Shown here: one piece after another, positions 28,299 to 41,089 of the stretch
Numbering within the stretch: the first letter of the stretch is position 1
How the letters are laid out: each line of letters starts with the position of its first letter
Assembly (NCBI RefSeq): GCF_001411555.2
Contig: NC_049908.1
Coordinates: forward strand, 27,008,724-27,072,723
Length of the DNA: 64,000 nucleotides
DNA from: Juglans regia
Lineage: Eukaryota > Streptophyta > Magnoliopsida > Fagales > Juglandaceae
Direction of reading: 5' to 3'
Position numbers and translations under genes: made by a program
The notes under the pieces: generated by a model
Seen by the model: only the letters and a program-made list of their open reading frames with translations
Told to the model about the DNA's origin: nothing
Database searches by the model: none

Positions 28299-29004
28299 TG
28301 TAACACTCGGGTCTAGCACGGAGCTTGCATTCAATATCTATTATTATTATTATTATTTATTTGTTTTTTTTCTCCCAAATGTTTCTCTTCTCACTCATCT
28401 ATTCCTGCCCACGTACAAGAAGTTCCCCGCATCAAGACACGGCAACTGCATGGTAATCGCTGCCCCTATGCATGTAACCACCCTTTCCCATGCGCTCCTT
28501 CAATTCCAGCCATTTCGGTTTCTCAATACACTTCACCTTGTAGATCGATGCTCTCTACCTCTTTTTTTTTCTATATTCTCTGCACCAAGTCGCAAGGCAC
28601 CTGGAAACCCACCACGAACCAATTGCTGCCAACGTGAACCTGAGATACCCACCAACCTTCTCGGCGGAAGCCACCAATACAACCACGAAACCCAAGCCTG
28701 TGTGCGTTCGGCCGAACGGAAACCACCCCGTGGGATTTTTTTCCCCCTGCATGATGAGAGCCACTAACCATTGTCTAACCCATGTGAAACCGTAAGCCAC
28801 CATAGGCCAGCCCCTGTTTCAAGCACTAAAAACAGGGCAAAAACCATACCCATTTCCACACCAAAACCAGCCCTTGTTTCACCGTTCAGACCACCAACCG
28901 CTACGTGTTAGCCACTGCCGTCGTCAATTATGCACCCCCCAACCCCAAGGTACCTCTCGGAGTCCTCACAATCCCACCCCCATTTACGTCCATCAGCACC
29001 ATAA

Positions 29005-29005
29005 G

Positions 29006-29055
<50 letters not shown>
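29005..29055. repeat. (CT)n microsatellite
   Basis: About 25 uninterrupted CT units lie within the LTR-like insertion. Long open frames on both strands across this point are produced by the repeat. Confidence 0.95.
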
Positions 29056-29058
<3 letters not shown>

Positions 29059-30224
29059 GCCCCGTCGTCGCGAGCACCACTGTCCACCGCACCCAGACCC
29101 ATCATGGCTCCTTCGCTCTTGGTCAGTTCTGAAGTGTTGCCCAGGGTCACACGTTGGTTCCTCCCGTAAGCCATTGTTTCCCTCTAGTGTTTTAAACTTT
29201 TAGTTCCAATTTTTCACATACAAGTTTTCCTCGCCCTTTATTTTCTTTTGGGTTTGGGCTGTTTTGTTTACGCAGTGGTTCTTATATTTTAAGTGAGCTC
29301 ATTTTATTTTAAAATAGTTCATAAACTTTATTTTTTTTATAGCAAATATTTAAGGGATTTAAATTATATTATTAAGCATTAATTTTTATAATTTAATTTT
29401 AGAAGTGGACTGTGTAATTTTATTTTGAGCACTATAATTCTAATCTAGTTTATTTTTTTATTAAATGAAATTTTTATTATTTACTGTAATAGATTTTTGG
29501 GTATAATTATATTATTTAGTATTAAATTTTTATAGTTTGTTTTCACTAGTAAATAAGTTAGCTTTTTAATGTTTTAGTAGAATTTATTAAATGGACTTTG
29601 ATGATCTTAGAAAGTGATATTATATTTTAGGATTATGAGAATTTTAAGTTTTGAGGAATTAAAATGGGTTATTTTAGAAGTTTAGGCTTAAATGTTGAAA
29701 TACGTATTCGATTGAAAATTTATGAGTATTACGTGATTATTTTATAGGTGACGATTAATATTTGTTCAGCATTGTTGAGGAAATATTTGAAAGATTAGGA
29801 AGTCCAGGTAAGCGGGGTTCATATACTATTTTTGCATAAAAGAAATGAAATATGGTTGACTTTGAAAAGCATGTTTGTTTTTTAAAAGAAATCTGAAAAC
29901 GACCTCAGATGTTTATTCAACATATGCATAAATTCTATATAAGAGAAAGTATTTTCTGTCATAACTAGTGTAGACTGGAACTAATTTTTTACATTCTGTT
30001 TCTGAACTATGCAAAAAGAGCGAATATGAAAATTTAAAAGTTTTTGTTATGAATAAATGAAGTTGTTTTGGATTATGTTTATTTTGAACATGTGAACTGA
30101 TCTGAAGCTTTAGTATTTTGTTTTGATATGATGTGTTATCTGAAAACCTTGACATAAAGTTCTGATTCTGTATCTGAATGCGATCTAATTTCGATAATGT
30201 TCCGTTCTGTTTCTGTTAAGGGCT

Positions 30225-30370
30225 AGCCACGGGGTGAAACATGGAATATGGCCCAGCCACGGGGTATAATGATGGTTTATAACCCTACCACGAGGGTGAA
30301 ACATGGTATACGGCCCAACCACGAGTATAATGGTAGTTTATAACCCTACTACGGAGGTTAAACATGTTAT
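30225..30370. repeat. Short tandem block in the LTR-like insertion
   Basis: Two unit types alternate about three times: 'ccacggggtgaaacatgg' with 'tatggccc', and 'cacggggtataatgatgg' with 'tttataaccctac'. The combined period is roughly 65 bp, with substitutions. It is noncoding. Confidence 0.7.
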
Positions 30371-30955
30371 TTGTCCCGATGTGATACTATGAGATTATAT
30401 GAATTTAATGTTTTAGTTTGGATATGCCAAAGAATTTCTCTTTTTGTGAACAAGTTTGTTTTTATGAAAATTTCGCTCTAATGTTTTATACTAAGTTAGT
30501 TTATGCATTCCGAAAGTAAATATGTTGTTTCTGAATTCTGAAAACAAATGTTTTGTTCTGCATACCAAACTTTATAAATGCGCATATTTACATGCTAGTA
30601 TATGCTCTCTACTTGCTAAGTTGTTGATAACTCACCTCTTATCTTCACAATATTTTTCAGATAATTTTGGATATTTCAACCGGGGATCAAGATTTTGAAG
30701 GTTTGGGTGAGATGATTTAAGAATAGTGGATTAAGTATAGAAAGTTTTTTTATGAGTATTGGCGATTTTTATTAAGAAATTTTTTTGTGTTATGATGACT
30801 TGACATTTTGGAAAATTGGTTATATTGAGGAAATTAGTTTTGAATCGAAATTTCTTTATGATATTGAGAATTTAGAGTTTATAATTATATTATTGAAATG
30901 TGAGAGTAAGTGATAGGAAGTAACTCTCCGACCCGTGCGAGATCGGGGCGTTACA

Positions 30956-31905
30956 GTTGAGCTTGAGTCCCAATCTTTTGTTTAAGCAAATACTTCAAAG
31001 CTTATTGGTCAATCTTGACCTTAAAAGTATGTCCCAAAAGGTAAAGTCTCCATCTACTAACTACAGAGACAAAAGCTAACAACTATTTTTCATAAGTAAA
31101 TAGCAATAAAGTCTTTCCCTTTAAGGCCTTGTTGTAAAAGGCAATAGGCTGGCCGTCTTGCATAAGAAATACCCCCAAGCCAATGCCTGAAACATCACAT
31201 TCAATTGTGAATACTTTGAAAAAGTCTGGCAGTCTTAAAACTGGAGGATGACTCACAGCTTTCTTCAACTGCTTGAATGCCAATGCAGCTACTTCATCCC
31301 AATGAAAGAAATTTTTCTTCAATAAAACAGTCAATGGAGCTGCAATAGAACCATAATTCCTTTTAAACTTCCTGTAATAGCCTATAAGACCTAAAAATCC
31401 CCTCAAAGACTTCAAAGTTTTGGGAATAGGCCACTCTACCATAGCTACTGTTTTAGAAGGATTTGCATGCAGCCCTTGCCTGAAATGATGTGGCCCAAGT
31501 ACGCAATCTCAGTAGCCCCAAACTTACACTTTGACATCTTAGCATACAAAGTGTGTTGCCTCAAAACTTCCAATACAGACTTCAAATGTAAAACATGATC
31601 ATCAACATTTTTACTATACATCAGTATGTCATCAAAGAACACTAAAATAAATTTTCTCAAAAAGAGTTTGAATATATCATTCACTAACCCTTGGAAAGTG
31701 ATTGGTTCATTTGTAAAGCCAAAATGCATGACTAAAAACTCATAATGGCTCTCATGAGTTCTAAAAACTGCCTTTGGTATGTCTTGTTCTCTAACACGAA
31801 TCTGATGATAACGAGCTCTTAGATCCAACTTAGAAAACACTTGTGCTCTGAAAACTTCATCAAGCAGCTCATCAATGACAGGTATAAGAAACTTGTCTTT
31901 GATGG
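30956..31905 (-). mobile_element. Ty3/gypsy element G1, reverse transcriptase and RNase H
   Basis: On the minus strand 31905-31445 encodes the RT core with [15 protein letters not shown], a 'GFTNEP' segment and the catalytic FFDD ([12 protein letters not shown]). 31442-31083 continues with the RT thumb (FLGLIGYYRKF) and the start of RNase H (FTIECDVSGIGLGVFLMQDG). A frame break lies near 31443. The 5' end stops abruptly at about 31905, where unrelated LTR-like sequence begins. The 3' part resumes at 28298 beyond the LTR-like insertion. Confidence 0.85.
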
Positions 31906-32510
31906 TCTAATATAAACACATGGGAATGAAGTCCCTTGGACCCTCAATCAATTTGAAAACTTATCCAAGAAAGTCAAAATCAAGCCAATGAAAAATTTAG
32001 ACCCGTTGAGAAACTCGTTTCAAGAACCTAGATTATATGAAAATTTAGACTCGTTAAAGAACCTATCTCAAGAACCTAAATTATAAAGAAGAATGTCACA
32101 AATGTTGTGATTTGCTCTTGATAAGTTCAAAAGTTCATTCAAGAACAAGAAGAGATAAACTCAACTCATAATGAATAAATTCATTAAATTTCATAAAACT
32201 AATGAACAATGTTGCAGCTAAAGTAACTTATATATCCTTTCCCCTAAAAAAAAATATACCCTAGGCCAAGATAAAGCCCACTTGTTCCCAAAATACCCTT
32301 GAACAAAATCCAACATTCCCAAAAGAAACCCTAGCTGAAAATTAAAACAATCTCTAAACTACTCTTAAAAACTTCTTTTGGAACCCTAGTTCATAAAACA
32401 TATGTGGGTCAAGCATCCTCAAACCCAATTATTCTAAATTAATAAAATAAATCATTTAAATGATTTAAACAAATTGAAAGTTTTCAATAACAATAGGCCC
32501 AAACAATAAC
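31906..32510 (-). mobile_element. Probable 3' LTR or UTR of gypsy element G2
   Basis: Noncoding sequence downstream of the G2 integrase and upstream of the truncated G1 RT. It contains two near-repeats of 'gaaaatttagac(c/t)cgtt' with 'caagaacctaaattat'. The position fits a 3' untranslated region or LTR of G2. I could not define the LTR ends. Confidence 0.4.
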
Positions 32511-32511
32511 T

Positions 32512-35500
32512 CTAAGTCATGTCTTCCACAACTTGTATCAAGTGGATCAAAACCGGTTCTTCTTCTTTAAAGCCCATCTTGTGTGTTGGGTTCTTACCAG
32601 CTTTATCCCAAGTGGATTGCACCAATTCTTGCATTGCTTCCTTGATCTTTTTAACTATTAATTTTGTAATTGGCCCATTTGAAACTTGTAAAGGATCTTT
32701 AAGACTAGGTCCATGTTGGTGCCCATCATTCCTCCTCTCCTCAAAAAGATTCGACCTTGAATCTTCACTTAAATCAAAAGGAGAAAGGTCAGAAACATTG
32801 AAAGTAGCAGACACATTGTACTTACCTGGAATATCCACTTTATATGCATTGTCATTAATTTTCTCAAGAATTTGGATTGGTCCATCTCCTCGAGGATGCA
32901 ACTTAGTCCGTCTATGGGTTGAGAATCTTTCTTTGCGTATGTAAACCCAAATCCAATCTCCTGGTTTAAAAATGACACGCATTCGCCCTTTATTAGCTTG
33001 GGAAGCAAACCTCTCATTCTTTTGGACAATTTGAAGCCATACCATCTCATGAAATGACTTCACTAACTCTGTCTTCTTCTGTCCATCCAAGCTACTCCTG
33101 CCACCAACAGGTAAAGGCATCAAGTCTAAGGAGTAAGTGGATTAAAACCATAAACAATTTCAAAAGGAGAATATGAAGTAGTTGTATGCATGGTCCTATT
33201 ATATGCAAACTCTATAAATGGAGAATAATCCTCCCAAGTTTTTAAATTCTTATGAACAACAGTGCGTAAAAGCTGAGTTAAACTTCTATTAACTACTTCA
33301 GTCTGACCATCAATCTATAGATGATAAGTAGTGGAAAATAAGAGCTCAGTACCTAATTTCCCCTACAACAACTTCCAAAAGTTGCTAAGGAATTTAACAT
33401 CCCTATCAAAAACAATACTCCTTGGTACACCATGAAGTCGCACTATCTCCTTAAAAAATAAATCCGCTATGTTTGTGGCATCAGCTGTTTTATGGCATGT
33501 AATGAAATGTGTCATCTTACTAAATCTATCCACAACCACAAAAATAGAATCTCTACTCTTTTTTGTCCTAGGCAGCCCTAAAACAAAGTCCATAGATATG
33601 TCTACCTATGGCTCACTAGGAACGGGTAAGAGTGTATACAACTCATGTGGCAAAATCTTAGATTTGACCTTTCTACATGTAATGCATCTTCCACAAATGC
33701 GATTGACGTCAATCTTCATCTTAGACCAAAAGAAATGTTCATGCAAAATGTCTAAAGTTTTCTTGACACCAAAGTTTCTCATTAATCCCGCCATCATGTG
33801 CTTTACGCACCAATAACTCACGCATAGAACAACTTGGCACACAAATTTTGCTTTCTTTAAACAAATAACCATCTTACTTGTAAAACTTACCAATTGCCAC
33901 CTTATCACATGACATATATACATAAGAAAAGTCAACATCATCGGCATGCATGTCTTTCACATATTCAAATTCAAGCATTTTCGCACTCAAAGAAGTAAGA
34001 AGGACATACCTCCAGGATAACGCATCAGCAACAATGTTATCCTTACCTTGCTTGTAACGTATGACATATGGAAAGGTCACAATATATTTCATCCATCTAG
34101 CATGCCTTTTATTTAACTTACCTTGATCCTTGAGATGTTTCAATGATTCATGATCGATGTGGACCACGAATTCTCTAGGCCACAAGTAGTGCTGCCAAGT
34201 CTCTAAAGCACGAACAATAGCATAAAGTTCTTTGTCATAAGTAGGTACTTTAGGGATGCCTCACTTAGCTTCTCACTAAAGAAGGCTATAGGCCGCCTAT
34301 CCTGCATCAAAACGGCTTCAATCTCTATTCCTGAGGCATCATATTCAATCTCAAAAGTTTTATTAAAGTCAGGTAATGCTAACACAGGTGCAAAGCACAA
34401 CCTTTCTTTGATAGTAGTAAAAACATTCTCTTGATCAACACCCCAATGAAACCCAACATTCGTTTTAATTACTTCAATGAGTGGTGCAGTAATGGTGATA
34501 AAATCTTTAACAAAACGCCAATAAAAGCTAGCTAAGCCACGAAAGCTTCTTACCCCAGTGATGCTCTTAAGCGTTGGCCATTACTTGATGGCCTTGACTT
34601 TTTTTCATCCATCTCAATATTTTTTGTACTAACAACATTATCAAGAAAAACAACTTTTTCCATGCAAAATGTACATTTCTTAAAATTGGCATACAACTTT
34701 TCACATTTCAACACATCAAACACATATCTTAAATGCTCAATATGTTCATTTAAGTCCTCGTTGTACACTTGGATATCGTCAAAGTACACAATCACAAACT
34801 TGCCTATGAACGCACGTAGGACATGGTTCATTAATCTAAGTACTAGGCGCATTTGTAAGTCCAAATGGCATAACCAAACATTTATAAAGCTCATAATTTG
34901 TCTTAAAAACAGTTTTTCATTTATCACCCTCTTTCATTCTAATTTGATGGTACCCACTTTTAAGATCAATTTTACTGAAAATATATGAGTAATGCAATTC
35001 ATTAAGCATATAATCGAATCTAGGAATAGGATGGCAATACTTTATTGTGCTATCGTTGACCGCCTTGCAATCAACGCACATCTTCCACATTCCATCATTC
35101 TTTGGCAATAGTAGCACTGGTATTACACATGGGCTCATGCTTTCTCTCACGTACCCTTTGCTCATTAAATCCTCAACTTGCTTTTGAGGCTTCTTTGTCT
35201 CATTTAGATTACTCCTATAGACTAGTCAATTTGGAATAGCAGCCTCGAGTATAAAATCAATCTAATACTCAATACCTTTAATGGGTGGCAACTCATTTGA
35301 CATCTCCTTTGAGAATACATCCTCAAAATCTTGCAACAAAAAAACAATTAAACTAAGAAGAGACTGGTTAGTTTCATCAAGATTGAGATAAGACTCTTTA
35401 TAGACAAGAAAAATCATTGTGTGATCTGCTAAGAAAGCCCTCTTAACCTCACTCTCTTTTGCATAGAAACTCATTTTTATCTTTCCTTTTCTCTCCATGG

Positions 35501-35640
35501 GCTCTTTTTCTTTTTTTTTTTTCTCATGGCTCCATAGAAATCATAACTTTCTTTTGAACCAACTCCAACTTCAAGAGGGCAAGGATGTGAAGTAATTTAT
35601 CACGACCACCACATGAAATCTGAAAACAAAAGAAACAAGA
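32512..35640 (-). mobile_element. Ty3/gypsy element G2, degenerate pol
   Basis: Reading from high to low coordinates the domains are in gypsy order. 35498-35262 is the protease-RT linker (FEDVFSKEMSNELPPIKGIEY). 35165-34550 is RT with FSKIDLKSGYHQIRM and the catalytic YFDD. 34400-33874 is RNase H ([36 protein letters not shown]). 33947-33606 holds the integrase zinc-binding region, with CGRCITCRKVKSK. 33593-33363 is the integrase core ([13 protein letters not shown]). 33123-32512 is the integrase C-terminus, with FKPGDWIWV and a 'FNVSDLSPFD' end. Several frame changes and stops separate the pieces, so it is not functional. Gag is not recognisable upstream of 35640. Confidence 0.9.
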
Positions 35641-36069
35641 CATTAAGCTCATTACTAAAATGATCCTCATTGTCTAAACATATTAAAAGATAAGTGTGCA
35701 TATATGGGGGATTAATGAACATAAAACAAATCCATACAGGTCAATGTACCCAAAATTACTTAAGAAAATTAGACAGACAATTCACCTTAACTTTCACAAA
35801 ATGCGGTGCAATAACAAAAGTAACTCAAACACATTATATAAAAACATATGAACTTGTTTTCATCATTGATTTGAAGATGGAGATAGGAATGCATAAATAG
35901 CAGGACGTGGCTGACTAATGTTGCCTGCAGTCAGGTTTATTTTACTTGAAAAAATTGTATAGCTAGAGATATTACAACATTCCGTCTTTGCAAGAAAGAT
36001 GAGAGAAATCATGAAATATGTTGACAATGGCGAGAAACAAGTAGAGATGATTTCAACATGTAGTTACAA
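35641..36069. other. Spacer right of gypsy G2
   Basis: I see no gene, LTR border or clear repeat in this stretch. It may hold the lost 5' part of G2. Confidence 0.4.
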
Positions 36070-36290
36070 TTTTTTTTTTATTGGCACCATGGTGTCTGAG
36101 AAAAAAGTCCTGACTAATCCTGAGATTGCAGAGGCTCTTGGCAAGGAGTTTCGGCAAGTACACATTGGGTAATTCAAGGGAAAATTCACCCAGTCCTATC
36201 GTCCTAAGAAATTGTTTGCACCCAAGGATTTGAACCTTAGACCTGGAATGAGCATACCACTAAAACTAAGATCTTTATCACTGGAGCTTA
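36070..36290 (-). mobile_element. Au-like tRNA-derived SINE
   Basis: Read on the minus strand it has a polymerase III A-box-like TTTTAGTGGTATG, then the B box GGTTCAAATCC, then 'GGGTGCAAACAATTTC' and 'GGACTGGGTGAATTTTCCC'. It closes with 'ACACCATGGTGCCAAT' and a short A tract (T run at 36070-36079 on the plus strand). This matches the order of segments I recall for the plant Au SINE family. It is diverged, and I could not see a clean target duplication. Confidence 0.75.
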
Positions 36291-37130
36291 CCCCAAGGAG
36301 TTTGGCCCTTATGATTATCTTAAGAGTGCCCATTACTCATACAAAATAATATGATTCCTACGCAGAAGTACTAAGGTACATGGCCAAAGAAAAATTAGTC
36401 GAAAGGCAAGATAGTTTTTCTAATAATTACTGAAATGAGCATATCAATTTTACCCAAAATTGCTAAACATTTTTTGGGATAATCTCATCCTTAATATTTC
36501 CCACTTCTGGCAAAGTCAAGATGAAGGGAATGTGTAAAACCAACTTCTTCAATTTCTCAACATCACGAATGCAAATAAATTGCGATGCCTTCAAATTCTG
36601 CTTGGGATTGGATAGACATGTGAAGCGTTGAGACATGCAACACAAGATTATCTACCCCGTTCATGACATATAAGATGTCATGTTCCTAATATGAATTTAG
36701 TATTATGTAATATTTGCAACGAATAATTTTTTTCTTTGGCTATACTATCCACAAAACTGAAATAAATACTTAAAGTATACTTCATACATAATGACATACT
36801 AAACAACTGATATCACAATACTAGTCCAAAATGGATGTGTTCAAAAGAGTGTAGGAGATTGAACTCCATAAACACAAGTAGTAATATAAGGTAACTATTA
36901 TATTGTCATTTACGTCGCACTGTCTCTTAGTTGACTGTTTCCAGTTAATCGATTACCGGTTCTCCTTCAGATCCTGTAATAAGATTAACTATTCGGAGAG
37001 AATGATAGTTGAGACTACTACAGTAAGATTTGATTATAAATCTCAACAAGTTAACAAAAAACCTTCTCACAAGTTAATGATGCATGCATGGCAATAAAAG
37101 TATAAATGCATAATCAAAATCATAAGTAAT
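36291..37130. other. Spacer without supported features
   Basis: AT-rich sequence without a recognisable frame, LTR border or repeat. Confidence 0.4.
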
Positions 37131-38110
37131 TATAGTATAACTTGACATACAATATAACATAACTGACATAACTTAAACTGAAATGTGAACTAAACTTGGC
37201 TTGTTTAAACTGAACTGGACTTAAACTAAGAGTTGACTTGATATGAACTGATCTGAAACTTTACTTAACATGAATTTGGACTTGAACTGAAACTTAACTT
37301 GACATGAACTGGAACTTGAACTGAAACTTGACTTTACATGAACTTGAACTGACTTCTTTACTTAACATGAACTTGGACTTGAATTCTAACAATCAAAATG
37401 ATTCCATCATGAGTATTTTAAATGAGATACCCTAATAATCAGAATGATTACGCTAGGAGTGACTACATAACTGAACTTTAATTGAATTTTTTACTCAACA
37501 TGAACTTGAACTTGAATTCTGACAACCAAAATGATTTCGTCAGTCGCTTCGTCAGGAATAGTGAACAATCAGAATGATTCCAACATATTTCGTCAGAGAT
37601 ACTCAAACAATCAAAATGATTCCATCATAAATATTTTAAATGAGATATCCTAACAATCTGCATGATTACACCAGAAGTATCTACATAACTGAACTTGAAC
37701 TGAATTCTGACAATCAAAATGATTTCGCCAGAAGTACCTCGCGTGAATTACAAATGGAGATGCTCTAGACAATTATATTGATTACATCGTGAGTATCCTA
37801 GACATAACTGACTTGAATGTAACTCAAAAGATATGACTTACTTGAGATAGAAATATATTGTAACATGGCATAACATGTAACAAACAACATACTTAACATG
37901 ACATACTTGCAATAATGAATACTAAATGACATGATATACATGTAACAAATGGCATACTTAACTTAACATGACATACTTGCAATGTATAGTAATACATGAC
38001 AGAATATATTGTGTAACAGATTAATAATTTGTGACAGAATAAATTCTGTGTAACAGATAAATATGTAATGATTTGGCATGACACATATGATAACATTCAT
38101 ACATACACTG
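37130..38110. repeat. Degenerate tandem repeats (two word types)
   Basis: 37140-37390 is a loose array of 'aacttgaactgaaacttgac' words. 37385-37800 repeats 'caatcaaaatgatt(c/t)cgtcag' with 'gagtatttaaatgagata' every 40 to 70 bp, at least six times. 37860-38090 repeats 'taacatgacatacttgcaat' and 'gtaacaaa' words. Such blocks occur inside LTRs of large plant gypsy elements, as also seen at 30225-30370. An LTR origin is likely but not proven. Confidence 0.55.
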
Positions 38111-40770
38111 TAGTTTCTTTACTTATTACTTATACACATTAAACTGATAGTAAGTTAAAAACTAACTTACCTCGATCTTCGCATTTCTAGACAAAATTCA
38201 AGTGCAATCATGAGAAACTGAAAGTAGTGATTTCTAAAACTTAGAACTTAATCACTAACAATTAGAAATATGAAAATCACCAAAATTTACATGTGGGAAC
38301 ATGACTATTTTATCCCTAACTTAAGGATTTTGCATCTTAACTCAAAAAATCACCAAAATTTACATAACTCATGTAAATTTTATCCTAAACTCAAATATTA
38401 ATTCAAAAAAATTTAAAACTAAACACAACTATTAAAACTCTATAGGGGCCGAAACTTACATAAGTTATTTCTCTTGATTTTTGTTGCAATTATTTCAAAT
38501 TTCAAAACTCATAATTAAACCAAAACTTTTCTTCTAATATACTCATAACATATTTTTAAGAATAATTATGTTTTGAATCATAAACAAAATTCATCAAAAT
38601 CACTAAAACCATACTTGACCTTTTCGGTTTTTCTTCCAAGTTCAAAATAGATTTTTGTTTCTAACTTGTTTTGATCAACCTCTTGATCCGAGATTTAAAA
38701 AGATGTGATCTTCAAACCAAAACATCACATAGTTTAAAATGGTGTCCTAAAACAGATCTAGCTTTAAACCCAAGATCACATGGTTACAAATCATCCAAAA
38801 TATGAATTTAGCCAAGAACATCATCACTTTGGCCTAACTAAATATCTCATTGCATAAAATTTCATATCTTTGAAACTAACATAAAATATCTTTAAAACAA
38901 AATTCTAACATGTATTTAAGAGGCTTAGGATCCTCGAGTAAAAATATCAAAATCATTGCAATAAGATTAAACCATAAAAGATTTAAATTATCTTAGAATA
39001 AAAATTGTTTTTCCTCTTCCAGTTTTTAAGTTTCTAGATCTAAGAAAATCTTTCACCAAAACTTTTAATCATGTAACAACTCCTGAACAAATAATCATAT
39101 ACACATGTTAAAAGCACTCCATAAAAATTTTGGACCAAGATCTATTCATTAACTTGGTCAAAATCTCCAAAATATAACACTCTCCAGTTTATCGCCCAAA
39201 AAGACCTTTCTAGGGTTTAAAGAATTTTTAACCAATTAAATGATCTCCAAATGAAACAAATAAGATATCCACGTAAACTAAACTCAAGAATGAACCACTT
39301 TTATCAAGGAAACGTGTGAGAAAATACTTACAAAATCTTAGAATCAGGCGTGCAAAGTAGTTTAGAAAAGTTGTTCGAGAGTGCTTTTTATGTTCTATCA
39401 AGGAAAAGTGTAAAGAATGGTTGTTTTTTGTGGGAAGTGGACTGGAGAGCCTCTTACACAAGTTATGGAAAGGGACATGACTGAAATAAAACTTGAGTGT
39501 TGGCCTTTTTTTCCCATTACATTATACAAAAATCAGCCCAAGATATTTCTCTTGGTGGAGTGTAGAAGTGAAAGAGTGAGGTGACTCATTAACTTTTTAC
39601 TTCAAAAATCCTCTAGTCCATCTTGAACAAATCTGGTTAGCCATGTGGGAAGTGAACTTGCTTAGTCAAAAAATAATGTTAAGATGACCAAATTCGTGGG
39701 CCTTAATGGGCCTAAATTTTGGAGTTTAAAAGGGTTTGGATTGCTATCAAGCCCAAATTCAATATTTTTTGGTCCAATCAAATTTTCAAGGTTAACAAGG
39801 TTATATAATGATGTTCTAACACCAATTTGAATGATTAATAGCATGTAGAAGTAATTTAATCAAGCGATTAAACACAATGCTAGAAACTGATTCATTTAGG
39901 TTTTTTGGAGGTCAACTTTATGGTTTGGATAAAACCATTTAGCATTTTGGTTTCCACCATGCTTTTGGGTTCTCAGTTGGATTTCAACCCTATAGGATTT
40001 CACTAGGGTGAAAATTCTCTTTGGTTTGGCACAATTTGATTGGTCGGATGGAATATGATTTTTGATTAGGTAACATGATCTCACACATTGATTCATTCAA
40101 ATCTATCAAACGTTCTTCATGGTACCAACTTTCTAATACTATTAACTATGTGTGGCTAAGATCTTGCCAAGTGTCCAAATAAAATGTTTCTAATATAATT
40201 TGGACATTCCACACTGTGATTTTGAAAACACTGCAATAGGTGTGCTTACTGAGGTAACTATTCACTCTAGAAAGTGAATAATAAACTTAGTACTGAAAAA
40301 TCCTAAATATTCATATTAGCTTATAGGGAAAATCAATTACCGAAAATCAATCCTGAAGTGCTCCTAAAAACAATTCGCAATTTCAAATAGGCATTTCGTC
40401 TGAAAATATGAAAATGAGTTATTGCGCCATAAAATCCTAAATAATTAACTGAGTTTAATGACGTAGACCATAACATATTCTGACACTTCTAATTACCTGA
40501 AATAATTAAAAATCTCACTTATAGCACCATAGTGAGTGATAATTCTGACTATACTCATAAACTAAAACCTACGCGATTGGTCGAATCGTAAAAACTTATA
40601 GTATTTTCACGAGGTTACTAAAGTCTATAAAAATATTTTTTAATGATGTTATGAATTTTTTATTTATTTTTTAAATATTTATGATGATTAAAAAAATATA
40701 TTTAAAAAAATAAAAAAATATTATATTATTTGGAACAAATTTTAGATTTCGAATTCGAGACCCGCTTTTT
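38111..40770. other. Noncoding sequence, probably LTR-retrotransposon derived
   Basis: No domain is seen in about 2.6 kb. The 38150-38200 junction ('aacttacctcgatcttcgc') resembles, on the minus strand, the motif ahead of the AT-rich part in the LTR-like element at 28299-30955. The stretch 40200-40620 ('cgcgattggtcgaatcgtaa', 'ttttcacgaggttactaaa') looks like sequence common in long LTRs of woody plants. The identification is from memory and needs an alignment. Confidence 0.35.
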
Positions 40771-40782
40771 CATAAAGAGTTT

Positions 40783-40985
40783 TGCTACACAACCTCTACC
40801 ACACTCCACACTCCACATTTTTTTAAATTTTTTAAATTTTTAATATTTTTTTAAATTTTTTTTTGAGTTTATTCTTTTTAAATTATTTTAAATTATTTAT
40901 TCATTATTTATATAATAAATATTTAATAAAAGAAAAAAATAGTAAAAATTAAAAATAATGTGGAGTGTGGAGGTTGTATGAATAG
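40783..40985. mobile_element. Small MITE with about 30-bp inverted ends
   Basis: The left end is 'acacaacctctaccacactc' followed by 'cacactccacat'. The right end on the opposite strand is 'catacaacctccacactccacat'. The inside is almost pure A+T. There is no coding capacity. Confidence 0.75.
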
Positions 40986-41089
40986 TAAAAAGTTGAATAG
41001 ATTTTTTGTTTCATGAAACACTAAAAGTACCAAAATAAGTGAAGTGGCACAAGTACACAGTAGAAATAGACCTTGATGTGACAGACATA

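Larger units (their letters stand above)
28299..30955. mobile_element. Solo-LTR-like insertion (2.66 kb) inside gypsy G1
   Basis: The element starts TGTAACACTCGGGTCT and ends GATCGGGGCGTTACA. The ends are therefore TG...CA and also imperfect inverted repeats (TGTAAC...GTTACA). It is flanked by a perfect 5-bp target duplication, gttga (28294-28298 and 30956-30960). It contains no pol domain. Inside are a (CT)n microsatellite (29005-29055), an AT-rich middle and a short tandem block at 30225-30370. The size, ends and 5-bp duplication fit a solo LTR of a Ty3/gypsy element. A long non-autonomous element is the alternative. Confidence 0.75.

Noticed and set aside
28555..29203. Overlapping open frames on both strands
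   Set aside because: They lie across the CT microsatellite within the LTR-like insertion and give only Ser-Leu or Arg-Glu runs.
36200..36290. Possible tRNA gene (B box GGTTCAAATCC)
   Set aside because: There is no acceptor or anticodon stem. The downstream sequence and A tail identify a tRNA-derived SINE.
37385..37800. Regularly spaced similar words resembling a CRISPR array
   Set aside because: Spacing and words are degenerate, and the context is a plant genome with retrotransposons.
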